Assembly (NCBI GenBank): GCA_963821735.1
Contig: CAWGFK010000011.1
Span: 124,001-188,000 of the forward strand
From: Laspinema sp963821735
Lineage (GTDB): Bacteria; Cyanobacteriota; Cyanobacteriia; Cyanobacteriales; Laspinemataceae
Length of the DNA: 64,000 nt
Direction: 5' to 3'
The notes under the pieces were generated by a model. The model was not told where the DNA came from. It did no database searches and saw only the letters and a program-made list of their open reading frames with translations. Positions 1 through 9,112 of the stretch are shown here, piece by piece. Positions within the stretch are counted from its first letter, which is position 1. Each line of letters opens with the position of its first letter. The position numbers and the translations under genes were made by a program.

Positions 1-1317
1 AAATGTAGCGGGAAAGCGGAAGGGTTGATCGTAGGCGATCGCATAAAGGTCATCACTAATCGCCGCCACGGACTGCTCCTCAAAGGGCTGATCCATCAAA
101 TTATCCAGAATATACTGGATCGATCGCCGCACAGGTCCCATATCATCCGTGGGAGCCAGGGCCTCCAACTCAATCAGGCACTCCACCACGTCCTCTGCAT
201 TTTTTTTGGCAATCCCAAAAAACAGGTCCAGGAGTTTGACCCGAACATCGGCGCGGATCCGCCCCATCATGCCAAAGTCGTAAAAAATTAACGCCCCATC
301 AGGACTCACAGCCAGATTCCCCGGATGGGGGTCTGCATGGAAAAACCCATGATTGAGGAGTTGTCTCAAATACGCTTCTGCTCCCAGTTTCGCCAGAATT
401 TTACGGTCGAGTCCAGCCGCTTCTAGGGCTTCATAATGGCTAATCTTAATCCCCGGAAGGTATTCTAAAGTCAACACCCGAGGGGAAGAATAGCGCCAGT
501 AAACCCGAGGCACTCGCACCCATTCTTTATCGCGAAAATTGCGGCGAAAGGTATCCGCATTGCGACCTTCATTAATATAATCAACCTCTTCGTAGAGGAT
601 CTTGTAGCATTCGTCATAGATTCCCAACCAATCCCGACCTCGACCCCAACGGGGGTGATTTTGGAAATAGTGGGCAATCGTTTTGGCGATCGCTAAATCA
701 ATGCCAAATAGGCGTTTGAGTCCCGGACGCTGGACCTTGACCACAATTTCTTCTCCAGAATGGAGTTGTGCTTTGTGGACTTGACCCAAACTGGCTGCTG
801 CGATCGGGACCGGATCAAAACTGCGGAACAGGTCCTCAACTTTGCGGCCAAAATCTTCTTCAATAATGGCTTGAGCCTGTTCATAGCTAAAAGCCGGAAC
901 GCGATCTTGGAGTTTAGCCAACTCCTCCACATATTCACTGGGAAACAGATCTGAGCGCGTGGAAAATAACTGGCCCAACTTAATAAACGTTGGACCTAGT
1001 TCTAATAAGGTCTCGCGAATCCAACTGGCTTGTTTTCGCCGTCTGGCGATTTGTTTGGCTTCTGTGAACCCCCCTTTATAGGTCCAGGGTTTATTCAGGG
1101 ACCACAGACTCGCCAAAAACTGTAAAACAAAATTCCAAATTTCGATCCGCCGCCGATTGGGGGAGTAATTGGGACGACTCCAGCGGTATGCCTTGGGAGG
1201 ATAGGGAACAGTTCCCCCTTTCCCTCGAATGGCGAGAGAACCTCCCGATCGCCTCATTAATTTAGGACCTTCTGGAGTTTCAGGACTTGGGATAGGATCG
1301 TTTAAGAGTTCAGACAC
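1..1317 (-). CDS. ABC1/AarF/UbiB-family atypical kinase, C-terminus cut by window edge
   Basis: The minus-strand frame is open from a GTG at 1315-1317 to the window edge, about 439 codons. The next in-frame Met is at 1257 (MRRSGGSLAIRG). Family motifs read in order: KLGQLFSTRSDLFP (the KxGQ signature), AAASLGQVHKA (the Ala-rich loop that replaces the usual Gly-rich loop), VVKVQRPG (catalytic Lys), then LTLEYLPG, HGFFHADPHPGNL (catalytic loop) and IFYDFGMMG (DFG metal site). Members act on quinone or isoprenoid lipid metabolism; cyanobacteria and plastids carry several paralogs, so the exact substrate cannot be assigned. The start is uncertain because neither candidate has a strong Shine-Dalgarno sequence. 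No lesion is visible in the part present. Confidence 0.93.
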   Translation of the reverse strand, partial: MSELLNDPIPSPETPEGPKLMRRSGGSLAIRGKGGTVPYPPKAYRWSRPNYSPNRRRIEIWNFVLQFLASLWSLNKPWTYKGGFTEAKQIARRRKQASWIRETLLELGPTFIKLGQLFSTRSDLFPSEYVEELAKLQDRVPAFSYEQAQAIIEEDFGRKVEDLFRSFDPVPIAAASLGQVHKAQLHSGEEIVVKVQRPGLKRLFGIDLAIAKTIAHYFQNHPRWGRGRDWLGIYDECYKILYEEVDYINEGRNADTFRRNFRDKEWVRVPRVYWRYSSPRVLTLEYLPGIKISHYEALEAAGLDRKILAKLGAEAYLRQLLNHGFFHADPHPGNLAVSPDGALIFYDFGMMGRIRADVRVKLLDLFFGIAKKNAEDVVECLIELEALAPTDDMGPVRRSIQYILDNLMDQPFEEQSVAAISDDLYAIAYDQPFRFPATF

Positions 1318-1452
1318 TCGGGTTTGCGACTGCTATATCTAATCGGTCGATAATTTAATGATGACAAGGATTGCTGCGGATCTAGGATCCGGAATCCAGC
1401 TTCAGGTTGCAGACAACGCGGCGATCGCGGCATAGTCTGTCAGTCTCTTGAC

Positions 1453-1788
1453 TCAAGAACGGCTCCGGTAAAGCTGTAACTGAGCGCGAACTTGGGCAAT
1501 TTCTGCACGCAACTCATCAATGGTCGCTTGCAGATCCCCTGGTTCAGGAATCGGGCTTCCGATGGGACCCGACATCCCTGAGTTCGTCGGCGCGTTCATT
1601 ACGAACCCGGATTCGCGACTGGCTCGTTCCATCACCTCTTGGGTGAATAAGCGCAGACGCTCTCGCTGTTCCGCATCAAATTTACCCAAATCGCTCAGGG
1701 CATTGGTTAGAGTTTTTTCTAGCTCGTGGTAAAGCGCTTGGGATAAGGCTCTCCCCACAAAAAAGGCATCGACTACAGGTTTACTCAT
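1453..1788 (-). CDS. Small conserved cyanobacterial protein, DUF6825-like
   Basis: The protein has 111 residues and starts MSKPVVDAFFVGRALSQAL. An N-terminal helical part (to about residue 75) is followed by a Pro/Gly hinge and a C-terminal coiled coil (LQATIDELRAEIAQVRAQL). I recognise the pattern as a small protein common in cyanobacteria and resembling DUF6825, but no function is known to me. It has no signal peptide or membrane segment. It is oriented like the upstream-strand kinase gene, with about 135 bp between them. Confidence 0.75.
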   Translation of the reverse strand: MSKPVVDAFFVGRALSQALYHELEKTLTNALSDLGKFDAEQRERLRLFTQEVMERASRESGFVMNAPTNSGMSGPIGSPIPEPGDLQATIDELRAEIAQVRAQLQLYRSRS

Positions 1789-1924
1789 CTAAATTATTAT
1801 ACGCAGGCTTCCGTAAAGAATTATAACGTTGATGAGTCCGATGGCGCAGGCTCTAATGGGTTGTCTTAGGGCTAAAAACCACCTCTAGCCGACATTTGCC
1901 TTTAATTTCTTGCATCAAAACGTT

Positions 1925-1950
1925 AAAAAGACCCCCGGATTCAGGGGGCT
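1925..1950 (-). terminator. Rho-independent terminator
   Basis: Read on the minus strand, a five-pair CCCCC/GGGGG stem with a six-base loop is followed by TCTTTTT. It lies about 33 bp past the stop codon of the 1983-2384 gene, so it probably ends that transcript. Confidence 0.65.
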
Positions 1951-1982
1951 TCGGGCGATCGCCTCAGACTATTACAACGGTT

Positions 1983-2384
1983 CTAATACAGTTTGAACCC
2001 AATTTGACCGTTAATCCCTCGGAGGTTGTGGTATCCCGCCCCAAAGAAAAAGTTACCATCGGGCAAGATTTGCACCCCTGCCGAATAAGCAAACTCTTGT
2101 CCAGAATCGGGGTCGTTATAAAGCCCCACCCCGACATAGCCGGAAATCTGACTAATCAATGGGGGGCTGATAAATTTCATCACGTCAATCCCCACCGCAC
2201 TCTCATCGGTCAAACCCAATTCTAGCCCTAAGCCCAATCCCCGGACTCCTACAGAAAAGGTGGGTTCACTATCTTGCACTCCGACGGAAACCCAGGGTTG
2301 CGGTAACAGTTGCGCCCTGGCGCTAGGGGAAAAAAGCAGGGTTGATAATCCCAGCAGGGTTGAATAGAGCAGGGTATTGTTCAT
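1983..2384 (-). CDS. Secreted or outer-membrane small beta-rich protein, unknown
   Basis: The protein has 133 residues. A clear signal peptide (hydrophobic stretch LLYSTLLGLSTLLF, then SARA with cleavage near residue 24) precedes a Gly-rich mature part of alternating hydrophobic residues (VGVRGLGLGLELGL, GYVGVGLYNDP, FFFGAGYHNLRG), as in small beta-barrels or autotransporter-like strands. It ends in an aromatic residue (KLY), which fits outer-membrane strands. I cannot name a family. A terminator follows at 1925-1950. Confidence 0.65.
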   Translation of the reverse strand: MNNTLLYSTLLGLSTLLFSPSARAQLLPQPWVSVGVQDSEPTFSVGVRGLGLGLELGLTDESAVGIDVMKFISPPLISQISGYVGVGLYNDPDSGQEFAYSAGVQILPDGNFFFGAGYHNLRGINGQIGFKLY

Positions 2385-2575
2385 AACTTTTTTTCTCGGG
2401 TTTCCCAGAATTGTTAGGAAGTCTTGATTTTTTACGCTTCATCATAACTTGGGTTTCCTCGTGGCAACACCCGACGGGGGTTTTAACCCTAGCCCTGTCA
2501 AGGTGTATTTGTAGGGGCGTATTGCATACGCCCTCTCATACCCAATCCGGGTATGAAAAGTCGTTTTTATGGAGT

Positions 2576-2632
2576 AGCCTGCGTAGGCAGGCTTTGTCCG
2601 TATAGCCCCAGCCTTGAGCCTGCGGGTTTTTA
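2576..2632 (+). repeat. Dispersed two-hairpin repeat, family A, copy 1
   Basis: The element has a first stem AGCCTGCG-TA-GGCAGGCT, a linker TTTGTCCGTATAGCCCC and a second, imperfect stem-loop ending in GCGGG plus a T run. The same layout recurs at 13514, 24484, 24583, 24913, 35617, 41995 and 55148. Here the second stem has one mismatch. Confidence 0.8.
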
Positions 2633-2660
2633 TAGACTTGACAACCGGATTCCGTATCAT

Positions 2661-2838
2661 GTATGCAATACGCCCCTACAAGAAACAGGGATGAGGTCGG
2701 ATTCCATTGACGGATAAAGAGGGCGTATGCAATACGCCCCTACAAGAAACCCGGATGAGGCGGGATTCCATTGACGGATAAAGAGGGCGTATGCAATACG
2801 CCCCTACAAGAAACCCGGATGAGGCGGGATTCCATTGA
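2661..2838. repeat. 64-bp tandem repeat with internal palindrome, about 2.8 copies
   Basis: Units begin at 2661, 2725 and 2789 with a period of exactly 64 bp; the last is cut after about 50 bp. Each unit holds the inverted repeat GGGCGTAT/ATACGCCC around a three-base centre. The same palindrome appears inverted near 2512-2532. The block fills the space between the small secreted-protein gene and lpxB; no gene is seen in 2385-2860. Confidence 0.85.
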
Positions 2839-2860
2839 CCACCTTGACAGGGGTAGGGTT

Positions 2861-4039
2861 TTAACCCCCGCCGGTTGTCTGGATCAGCCCCAGAATAATC
2901 TGTGCCGCCCGATCGCAAACTCCTGGTTCCCCCAAGGCATCTCGCATTTGCTGATAGTCTTGCTGCATCTGCTCTCGGCGATCGCGATTTTCCAGTAAAT
3001 CCAGCGCTTCTTGAACGATGTTCGTTGCGGTTGCTTGCTCTTGCAGCAATTCTGGAACGATGGATTTCATTAACACCAGATTGGGGGCGGACATGAAGGG
3101 GATGGAAAATTTGAGAAGATGACGAGCAACCCAAGCGGTGAGAGGATTGACCCGGTAGATGACGACTTGGGGGATGTTTAACAGGGCAATTTCTAAATTG
3201 ACCGTACCGGATTTGGTAATGGCTAAGTCAGCAGCAGCGATCGCCATGCGACTTTGACTCGCTTCCACCAATTTAGCCCGCAATCCATAACGCTGAATCT
3301 CGGTTTCTAGGGTGGGGCGATATTTTTCCCAGGATAAGGGGATATAAAACTGGACCGACGGATGATGAGTTTGGATTTGCTGTGCCGCCTCAAACATCAC
3401 AGGTAAGAGATAGCGGAGTTCTTGTTGTCGGGAGGCAGGCAGGAGGGCGATCGCCAGTTCATCGGCATCAATTCCCAAGGTTTGACGGGCCTTTTCTCGG
3501 GTGGGAGCATTTTCAAGGACATCAATGAACGGATGACCCACCCAGTCAACCGTTGCACCATGTTCTTGGTAGTAACGCGCTTCTATGGGAAAAATGGCGA
3601 GGAGGCGATCGCAGAGTCCCACAATCTGAGTTGTGGTGCGATCGCCCAAAGACCAAGCCCACTCCTGGGGGGCAATATAATAAATTCGTGGCACCTGGGG
3701 CAGGTGCGTCTTGGCAAAATTCCCAATCCCCAGATTTGGACCGATATAGTCAATCAGGATAATCGCATCCGGGGGGGAGTTTCGCAGATAGGCTTTAGCA
3801 CAGCGCTGGATTTGCAGAGTGGGCCAAATATAGGGCAAGGATTCGAGAATCCCGATGGAACCAATCCCCGTCGTATCGCCCAGGAGGACGGCACCGGCTT
3901 GGGCCATTTTTGCCCCACCCAAGGCCATAATTTCTAAGGGAATCCCGGCGGATTGAGCCTGACGATAGAGGGCTTCTACCAACATTGCCCCTTGCATATC
4001 CCCAGACACCTCCCCGGTGCTGATAAAAATTGTTGCCAT
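2861..4039 (-). CDS. lpxB: Lipid-A-disaccharide synthase
   Basis: The protein has 392 residues, the family's usual length. It transfers 2,3-diacylglucosamine-1-phosphate from UDP-2,3-diacylglucosamine onto a second diacylglucosamine-1-phosphate to form the lipid A disaccharide at the inner membrane. The N-terminus (IFISTGEVSGDMQGA) has the SxGEVSGD motif and the C-terminal half has ITKSGTVNLEIAL and MSAPNLVL, all typical of the GT19 fold. It is the last gene of a minus-strand run bamA-lpxC-fabZ-lpxA-lpxB, starting 10 bp after the lpxA stop, so co-transcription is likely. Confidence 0.97.
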   Translation of the reverse strand: MATIFISTGEVSGDMQGAMLVEALYRQAQSAGIPLEIMALGGAKMAQAGAVLLGDTTGIGSIGILESLPYIWPTLQIQRCAKAYLRNSPPDAIILIDYIGPNLGIGNFAKTHLPQVPRIYYIAPQEWAWSLGDRTTTQIVGLCDRLLAIFPIEARYYQEHGATVDWVGHPFIDVLENAPTREKARQTLGIDADELAIALLPASRQQELRYLLPVMFEAAQQIQTHHPSVQFYIPLSWEKYRPTLETEIQRYGLRAKLVEASQSRMAIAAADLAITKSGTVNLEIALLNIPQVVIYRVNPLTAWVARHLLKFSIPFMSAPNLVLMKSIVPELLQEQATATNIVQEALDLLENRDRREQMQQDYQQMRDALGEPGVCDRAAQIILGLIQTTGGG

Positions 4040-4049
4040 TGGCGACCCC

Positions 4050-4862
4050 TTATTCTGGACTCGAACCGCGTTGCCGTCCGGGAATCGGACCCCGGCGATC
4101 GCCCGTGATGGACTGACGCAGAAACTCAGACAGATGGAGGAGATAGGGGGTCTGGGGCAGTTCCGTTAACTGTTCCAGGGCTTGTTTAAACGTTTCTTCA
4201 GAGCGATAAATCAGGCGAAAGGCTTTTTTGAGCAGAGACAGGTCATCCGGGGAGATTCCGGCGCGTTTGAGACCGATCTGGTTGAGCGATCGCACCCGAG
4301 AGGGATTGCCCTCGACCAACATATAGGGCGGGACATCGCGATCGATCCGCGTCATCCCCCCCACCATTGCCAGTTCCCCAATATGCACGAACTGATGAAT
4401 GCCCAAAACACCGCCAATTCTGGCGTGATTTTCAATGCGAACATGACCGGCGAGTTGCACCGTATTGGTAATTACCACGCGATCGCCGATTTCACAATTG
4501 TGGGCGATATGCACATAAGCCATCAACAAATTATCATTGCCGATCGCCGTCGCCTCGCCCTCTCCCGTGGCTCGATTAATCGTCACATACTCGCGAATCG
4601 TGTTCCCATCGCCAATTTTCGTAAGACTTGCAGCCCCAGAATACTTCAAATCCTGGGGTTCAAACCCGATCGATGCCCCTGGAAAAATGCGATTGCGCGC
4701 CCCGATTTCCGTGCAACCCTCGATGGCAACATGAGGACCAATGGTCGTATCTGGGCCTACTTTCACTTGCGCCCCAATCACGGCATAAGCTCCGACTTCA
4801 ACAGTCGGGTGCAGTTCTGCATCCGGATGGATGACTGCCGTCGGATGAATCAGAGTTTTCAT
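4050..4862 (-). CDS. lpxA: UDP-N-acetylglucosamine acyltransferase
   Basis: The 270-residue product catalyses the first acylation in lipid A synthesis, moving an (R)-3-hydroxyacyl chain from ACP to the 3-OH of UDP-GlcNAc. Starting at MKTLIHPTAVIHPDAEL, it shows left-handed beta-helix hexapeptide repeats (VEVGAYAVIGAQVKVG, then IGNDNLLMAYVHIAHNCEIG with the catalytic His in VHIAHN). HIGGVLGIHQF-like and GGMTRIDRDVPPYM motifs follow. An in-frame ATG 51 bp upstream exists, but the residues it would add (MFPGDSFFFLFPSSRN) look like leader DNA, so 4862 is preferred. It lies between fabZ and lpxB. Confidence 0.96.
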   Translation of the reverse strand: MKTLIHPTAVIHPDAELHPTVEVGAYAVIGAQVKVGPDTTIGPHVAIEGCTEIGARNRIFPGASIGFEPQDLKYSGAASLTKIGDGNTIREYVTINRATGEGEATAIGNDNLLMAYVHIAHNCEIGDRVVITNTVQLAGHVRIENHARIGGVLGIHQFVHIGELAMVGGMTRIDRDVPPYMLVEGNPSRVRSLNQIGLKRAGISPDDLSLLKKAFRLIYRSEETFKQALEQLTELPQTPYLLHLSEFLRQSITGDRRGPIPGRQRGSSPE

Positions 4863-4998
4863 AAAATTTCTTGAAGAAGGAAAAAGGAAGAAAAAAGAAT
4901 CACCTGGAAACAATTAATAGTCAACAATTACCCAGGACTTAATTCTCAATTCTCAATTCTCAATTCTTCCCACTTACTCCTCACTGATAATTTCCCGT

Positions 4999-5529
4999 TT
5001 AGTCCACTCGGGAGAACAGCAGTTCCCCTTCCGTCACCAATTGACCGTCTACTTCAGCCCGCGCTTGCATCTTAGCGATTCGCCGTTGGGACACGCGCAG
5101 CACTTCAGCGGTCATCACCAGTTGGTCCCCGGGAATGACTTGACGCCGGAAACGGACTTTATCAATGCCTGCAAATAAAAACAGACTCCCCTCCATCCCC
5201 GGAAACTGAGTCAGCACCACCCCGCCGACTTGCGCCATTGCTTCGACAATTAACACCCCAGGCATAATCGGACGCCCGGGAAAGTGTCCTTGAAAATGAG
5301 GCTCGTTAAAGGTGACATTTTTAATCCCAACCGCTCGTTGTGCCGGAACATAGTCGATAATCCGGTCCACTAAGGCAAAGGGATAACGGTGAGGAAGCAG
5401 TTGCTGGACTTCTTCCAGGGTAAAGGTGGTTTTTACAGCAGTCCCGGTCCCATTCGGGGAGGTGCTTTCGCTCTGACTGGGGGTAGACTCGGTAGATTGA
5501 ACGGAATTAACTTCAATAGAAGTGGTCAT
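4999..5529 (-). CDS. fabZ: 3-hydroxyacyl-[ACP] dehydratase FabZ
   Basis: The hot-dog-fold protein has 176 residues and dehydrates 3-hydroxyacyl-ACP in fatty acid synthesis. The catalytic His lies in LLPHRYPFALVDR and the Glu in GVLIVEAMAQ. A Ser/Thr-rich N-terminal tail of about 35 residues makes it longer than the usual 145-155; such a tail looks disordered. Its place between lpxC and lpxA fits the shared use of 3-hydroxyacyl-ACP by FabZ and LpxA. Confidence 0.95.
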   Translation of the reverse strand: MTTSIEVNSVQSTESTPSQSESTSPNGTGTAVKTTFTLEEVQQLLPHRYPFALVDRIIDYVPAQRAVGIKNVTFNEPHFQGHFPGRPIMPGVLIVEAMAQVGGVVLTQFPGMEGSLFLFAGIDKVRFRRQVIPGDQLVMTAEVLRVSQRRIAKMQARAEVDGQLVTEGELLFSRVD

Positions 5530-5597
5530 GACTCGCTTAGGTCGATAGGGTCTGGATCGAGAGTGGAGAGAGTTATTATAAGGCCCCGCCCGCCTCG

Positions 5598-6474
5598 TTA
5601 AATCTGGACCCGTGATTCTGCCAGGGCGCGCACAAGCTGGATATGCAGCTTATGACTCGCTTTGTAAGCAATAAAATGAGCCAGGGGCAGAGGGCCGAGT
5701 AAACTCAGATCTCCTACTAAGTCTAAGATTTTATGACGCACTGGTTCATTTGGAAATCGTAGAGGGGGATTTATCCACCCGGTTTCCCCGCAAACCAGGG
5801 CATTGTCTAAGCTACCCCCTTTGATTAAACCGGCTGCCCGCAGTTGTTCGATTTGACGGGCTAGACCAAAGGTGCGGGCGGGGGCGATGTCGGTGGCAAA
5901 ACTGGATTGACTGGGAGACCAACTGTGCCACTGGTTGCCGATCGCCGGTTCGGGAAAATCAATTCCATAACTAAATCGCAGTTCCTGCGGAGGGGAGGGC
6001 CGAAACAAATGCATCCCCTTCATAGACGGAAATCGGTAAGGATAGGGGAGAGATTTCTAGCTGGTTCTCGGAGGTTGTGGGGACTAGGCCAACTTGGGCG
6101 ATCGCCTCCACCCAAGCCAGGGCGGACCCATCCAGTAGGGGCAGTTCTGGTCCATCCACTTCAATGCGCGCATCCTCTATCCCCATTGCCATTAAAGCAG
6201 CTAACAGATGCTCGACGGTTCGCACCGATGCCTCGGCGATCGCCAGTTCCGTGGAAAGGGTCGTCTGATGGACCGCCTCAAATCTGGCTGGAATCACCGG
6301 ACAGCCGGGAAGATCCACCCGCACAAAGCAGCGTCCTTCCCCAGGTGTACCGGGCAGTATTTTCACCCGAGTCAAGCTCCCCGTATGCAATCCCACCCCA
6401 GAACGTTCAACAGGTGCAACTAAACGTTGTGGAGGCTGAGATGTTACAGAAAGCTGATGGGATGAGGGATTCAT
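5598..6474 (-). CDS. lpxC: UDP-3-O-acyl-N-acetylglucosamine deacetylase, one-base frameshift
   Basis: This zinc deacetylase catalyses the committed step of lipid A synthesis. The start is the ATG at 6472-6474 (MNPSSHQLSV), with AGGAGG about 12 bases upstream and only 16 bp after the bamA stop. The first frame carries GVGLHTG and TVEHLLAALMAMG (zinc His) and runs to VYEGDAFVSAL. It then goes out of frame and stops near 5971. The second frame picks up at ELRFSYGIDF and contains APARTFGL, GGSLDNALV and the zinc/catalytic site VRHKILDLVGD. Dropping one C from the C4 run around 5990-5998 restores a full-length protein of about 291 residues. Either a consensus error or a true null; both halves are otherwise well conserved. 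Confidence 0.9.
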
Positions 6475-6490
6475 CAACAAAGTTAGCCTC

Positions 6491-9112
6491 CTAGAAGCGT
6501 TCGCCAAGACCAAAGTGGAAGCGACTGCCTCCATCATCATTCAGGGCGAAATCCACCCGAATCGGCCCTAGGGGAGACTGGACTCGCAGCCCCAACCCAT
6601 AGCCAAATCCACTCCCGGGTTTGTTGCGGACCTCTGCCGGTTGTCCGGGAACGTCGTCCCCAGTTCCGAAGTCCGTCGCTGCATCAAAGAACAGTGCACC
6701 GCCCACCACGGAATAAATCGGGAAGCGATACTCGGCACTCCCTTGAACAAAACTGCGCCCGGTTCCCACGGCCCCTTCATCGTAACCGCGCACGGTGGTG
6801 GTCCCGCCGAAGGAAAAAGCTTCGTAGGGGGGTAAATCCCCAAGGACGGTTCCCCCTTGAACGCTTAAAGCAAAGGTTTGAGGTCCTTCAGAAAAGCGAA
6901 TTAAGTTGATGGGGATGTAGTAGTTATAACTGGCTCTCAACCGATTGAAGAAGATACTTCCTAAGCCAATGGGAACCGATTGTTCCGTACTGACGCGCAG
7001 GACACTCCCGGAGGTCGGCTGCAAAGCACTATCGCGTAAATCTCGGGTGCCACTGAGTTGGAAGGTAAACAAATCATCTTTACCGTCACCACTAAAGCTC
7101 AAATCATTTCCGGCTTCGTCAGTTCGGGCGATATCCCCATCATCATCTCGGGTACTGATGCGTTGATACTGGGTGCCTAAGGAGGCTCTCCAGCCATTAT
7201 CCAGGGGACGGGAAAAGGTCACTCCCCCGCCAAAGCGCAGAATGCGCGGACGCCCGCCGTCATCCGGGAGTTCGATTTCCGGATCGCCCCCATCAAAAAT
7301 AAAGGAGATGGATCGCCGTCGGAATAGATTGACGGTATAAGAGGTGCGACTCTCAAAACCAGCAATCCAGGGGTCGGTAAAGTTGACATCAAACAGCACC
7401 TCGCGCTGTCCAATTTGCAACTCGGTCCCTAATTTGAGGTTTCTCCCCAATAGGTTTTGCTCTTGGACGCTGAGGGTGCCAAATAACCCACTGGCGGAAC
7501 TAATCCCGGCACCTGCGGCGATCGACCCGGTACTTCTTTCTAAGACATTGACGACAACGACTACGTTGCGAGGATTTTGACCGGGGTTGAGGGAAATTTG
7601 GACATCTTCAAAAATGCCCAGTCCAAAGACTCGCTGTAAATCCCGTTCGATGGTTTGGCGGTTAAAGACTTCTCCGGGTTCGAGTTCGAGTTCTCGGGTG
7701 ACGATGTATTCTTTAGTGCGGCCTCGAATGGGTTGCCCTTCGGCATCGACGAGTTCCCCTTCTTCGTTGATGAACTGGATTTCAATACTCTCGACGACCC
7801 CTTCGGCGACTTCCAAAATGACGGTGCCATCATCGGCGACTTGGGGGGTGTCAATGACTTGGGCCAGGACATAGCCATTTTCTTGATACCATTCGTTTAA
7901 CTGTTGGATGCCTTCCTGGAAGTCGCGCAGGTTGAGGATATCCCCATACTGTTGGGCGAAAATTTCATCAATCACTTCTTGGGGAAGGACTTGGTTTCCT
8001 CTGACTTCTACCCGGTTTAAAACTGGGTTGGATTCGACGACAAAGGTGACTCGGACACCGAGGGGGGTGTCTTGAGGTTCGGCCCGGACGTTGGAAAAAT
8101 AGCCGGTGGCAAAAATGGCGTTGATGTCCTGTTGCAGTTGGGACCGGGTGGTTGTCTGTCCTGGACGCAGGGAAATCACGCGATACACTTCGTCTTCGAG
8201 TCGTCCTTCTACGCCACTGACGACGACTTCGGCGACTAAGACTTGAGGTTCCGCTGGGGGGGCCGGTTGGGACCGGGGTGGAATTAAAGGAGGCGGTGTT
8301 GTGGGTTGTGGGGTGGGTTGTAGGGTGGGTTCGGGAGTGGCTTCGTCCGTGGGTTCGGGAGTGGCTTCGTCCGTGGGTTCGGGAGTGGCTTCGTCCGTGG
8401 GTTCGGGAGTGGCTTCGTCCGTGGGTTCGGGAGTGGCTTCGTCCGTGGGTTCGGGAGTGGCTTCGTCCGTGGGTTCGGGTATGACTGGACGAGTGGAGGG
8501 TTCGGTTTCTATGGCATCAGGTTCGCCCGGTTCTGTTGGGGTGGGGTCTTGGGCGATCGCCCGGTTCCAGTCCCCTGCGCGATCGCTCAGGTCCGGTTGT
8601 TGTAAGGGTGGGGTGATCAGCAGTTCGGCAGGGGATGGACTGGGCCGATCGCTCTGTTGAATAATGGCGGTGATTGCTTCTTCTGGAGGAGTCGCTGCTT
8701 CTGGGGCGATCGCGGAAACGAAGGGGTCTTCCTCAACTGCCAGTTCCGATGCTGTGACATCCCCCTCGCTCAATAATTCTACTCTCGCTTGATCTGCCTG
8801 TGTAAAGGGAACAACATCCGCTTCAGGGGAGATCTCCTCCCCTTGTCCCGGAGTCACAGCTAAACTGGCGGCATCCCCATTCTCAATCCTCTCAATACTT
8901 TTAATCCCCTCAATTAAGGAAGATCCCGCCCAGTCTGCCGGTCCATCGGGCGATCGCTCGGCAGGGTCGGTTGTCGTAGGGTCCTCTACTTCCATTGAAG
9001 GGTCGGTTGGGGATTGGGCCAACGGAGTCGAAGTCTCTCCCCGACTGGGGTTGGCAATACTGAGAATGGCACAAGTAGCAAGAACGGCTGACAAGACAGG
9101 AGATAAGCGCAT
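6491..9112 (-). CDS. bamA: Outer-membrane protein assembly factor Omp85/BamA
   Basis: The 873-residue protein starts at MRLSPVLSAVLATCAI, a signal peptide ending near PSRGETS; an upstream Met at 9163 would hide it. An acidic, Pro/Thr-rich spacer of about 280 residues follows, including six EPTDEATP units. Three POTRA domains come next (from VLVAEVVVSG, VLNRVEVRGN and VESIEIQFIN), then a D15-type 16-strand barrel with the conserved TTTVRGYDEG loop and a terminal Phe (GLGERF). Cyanobacterial Omp85 has three POTRAs, as here, and inserts outer-membrane barrels. It heads the lpx run, linking LPS and protein export to the outer membrane. Confidence 0.96.
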   Translation of the reverse strand: MRLSPVLSAVLATCAILSIANPSRGETSTPLAQSPTDPSMEVEDPTTTDPAERSPDGPADWAGSSLIEGIKSIERIENGDAASLAVTPGQGEEISPEADVVPFTQADQARVELLSEGDVTASELAVEEDPFVSAIAPEAATPPEEAITAIIQQSDRPSPSPAELLITPPLQQPDLSDRAGDWNRAIAQDPTPTEPGEPDAIETEPSTRPVIPEPTDEATPEPTDEATPEPTDEATPEPTDEATPEPTDEATPEPTDEATPEPTLQPTPQPTTPPPLIPPRSQPAPPAEPQVLVAEVVVSGVEGRLEDEVYRVISLRPGQTTTRSQLQQDINAIFATGYFSNVRAEPQDTPLGVRVTFVVESNPVLNRVEVRGNQVLPQEVIDEIFAQQYGDILNLRDFQEGIQQLNEWYQENGYVLAQVIDTPQVADDGTVILEVAEGVVESIEIQFINEEGELVDAEGQPIRGRTKEYIVTRELELEPGEVFNRQTIERDLQRVFGLGIFEDVQISLNPGQNPRNVVVVVNVLERSTGSIAAGAGISSASGLFGTLSVQEQNLLGRNLKLGTELQIGQREVLFDVNFTDPWIAGFESRTSYTVNLFRRRSISFIFDGGDPEIELPDDGGRPRILRFGGGVTFSRPLDNGWRASLGTQYQRISTRDDDGDIARTDEAGNDLSFSGDGKDDLFTFQLSGTRDLRDSALQPTSGSVLRVSTEQSVPIGLGSIFFNRLRASYNYYIPINLIRFSEGPQTFALSVQGGTVLGDLPPYEAFSFGGTTTVRGYDEGAVGTGRSFVQGSAEYRFPIYSVVGGALFFDAATDFGTGDDVPGQPAEVRNKPGSGFGYGLGLRVQSPLGPIRVDFALNDDGGSRFHFGLGERF
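8341..8479. repeat. 24-bp tandem repeat inside bamA
   Basis: Five perfect 24-bp units (starts 8341, 8365, 8389, 8413, 8437) and a sixth partial one encode EPTDEATP on the minus strand. The copies are identical at the DNA level, so they expanded recently or are kept homogeneous by slippage. They sit in the periplasmic spacer between signal peptide and POTRA 1. Confidence 0.9.

Noticed and set aside
4970..4990. CTTACTCCTCACTG, resembling the conserved Yfr1 small-RNA core
   Set aside because: The core differs from ACTCCTCACAC and no flanking hairpins or terminator were seen.
5985..6002. Programmed frameshift in lpxC
   Set aside because: No slippery heptamer or downstream structure evident, and similar one-base indels occur in unrelated genes of the window.
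8278..8660. Open frames on the plus strand opposite bamA with VREWLRPW-type repeats
   Set aside because: They are antisense shadows of the 24-bp EPTDEATP repeat; no ribosome binding site and no family.
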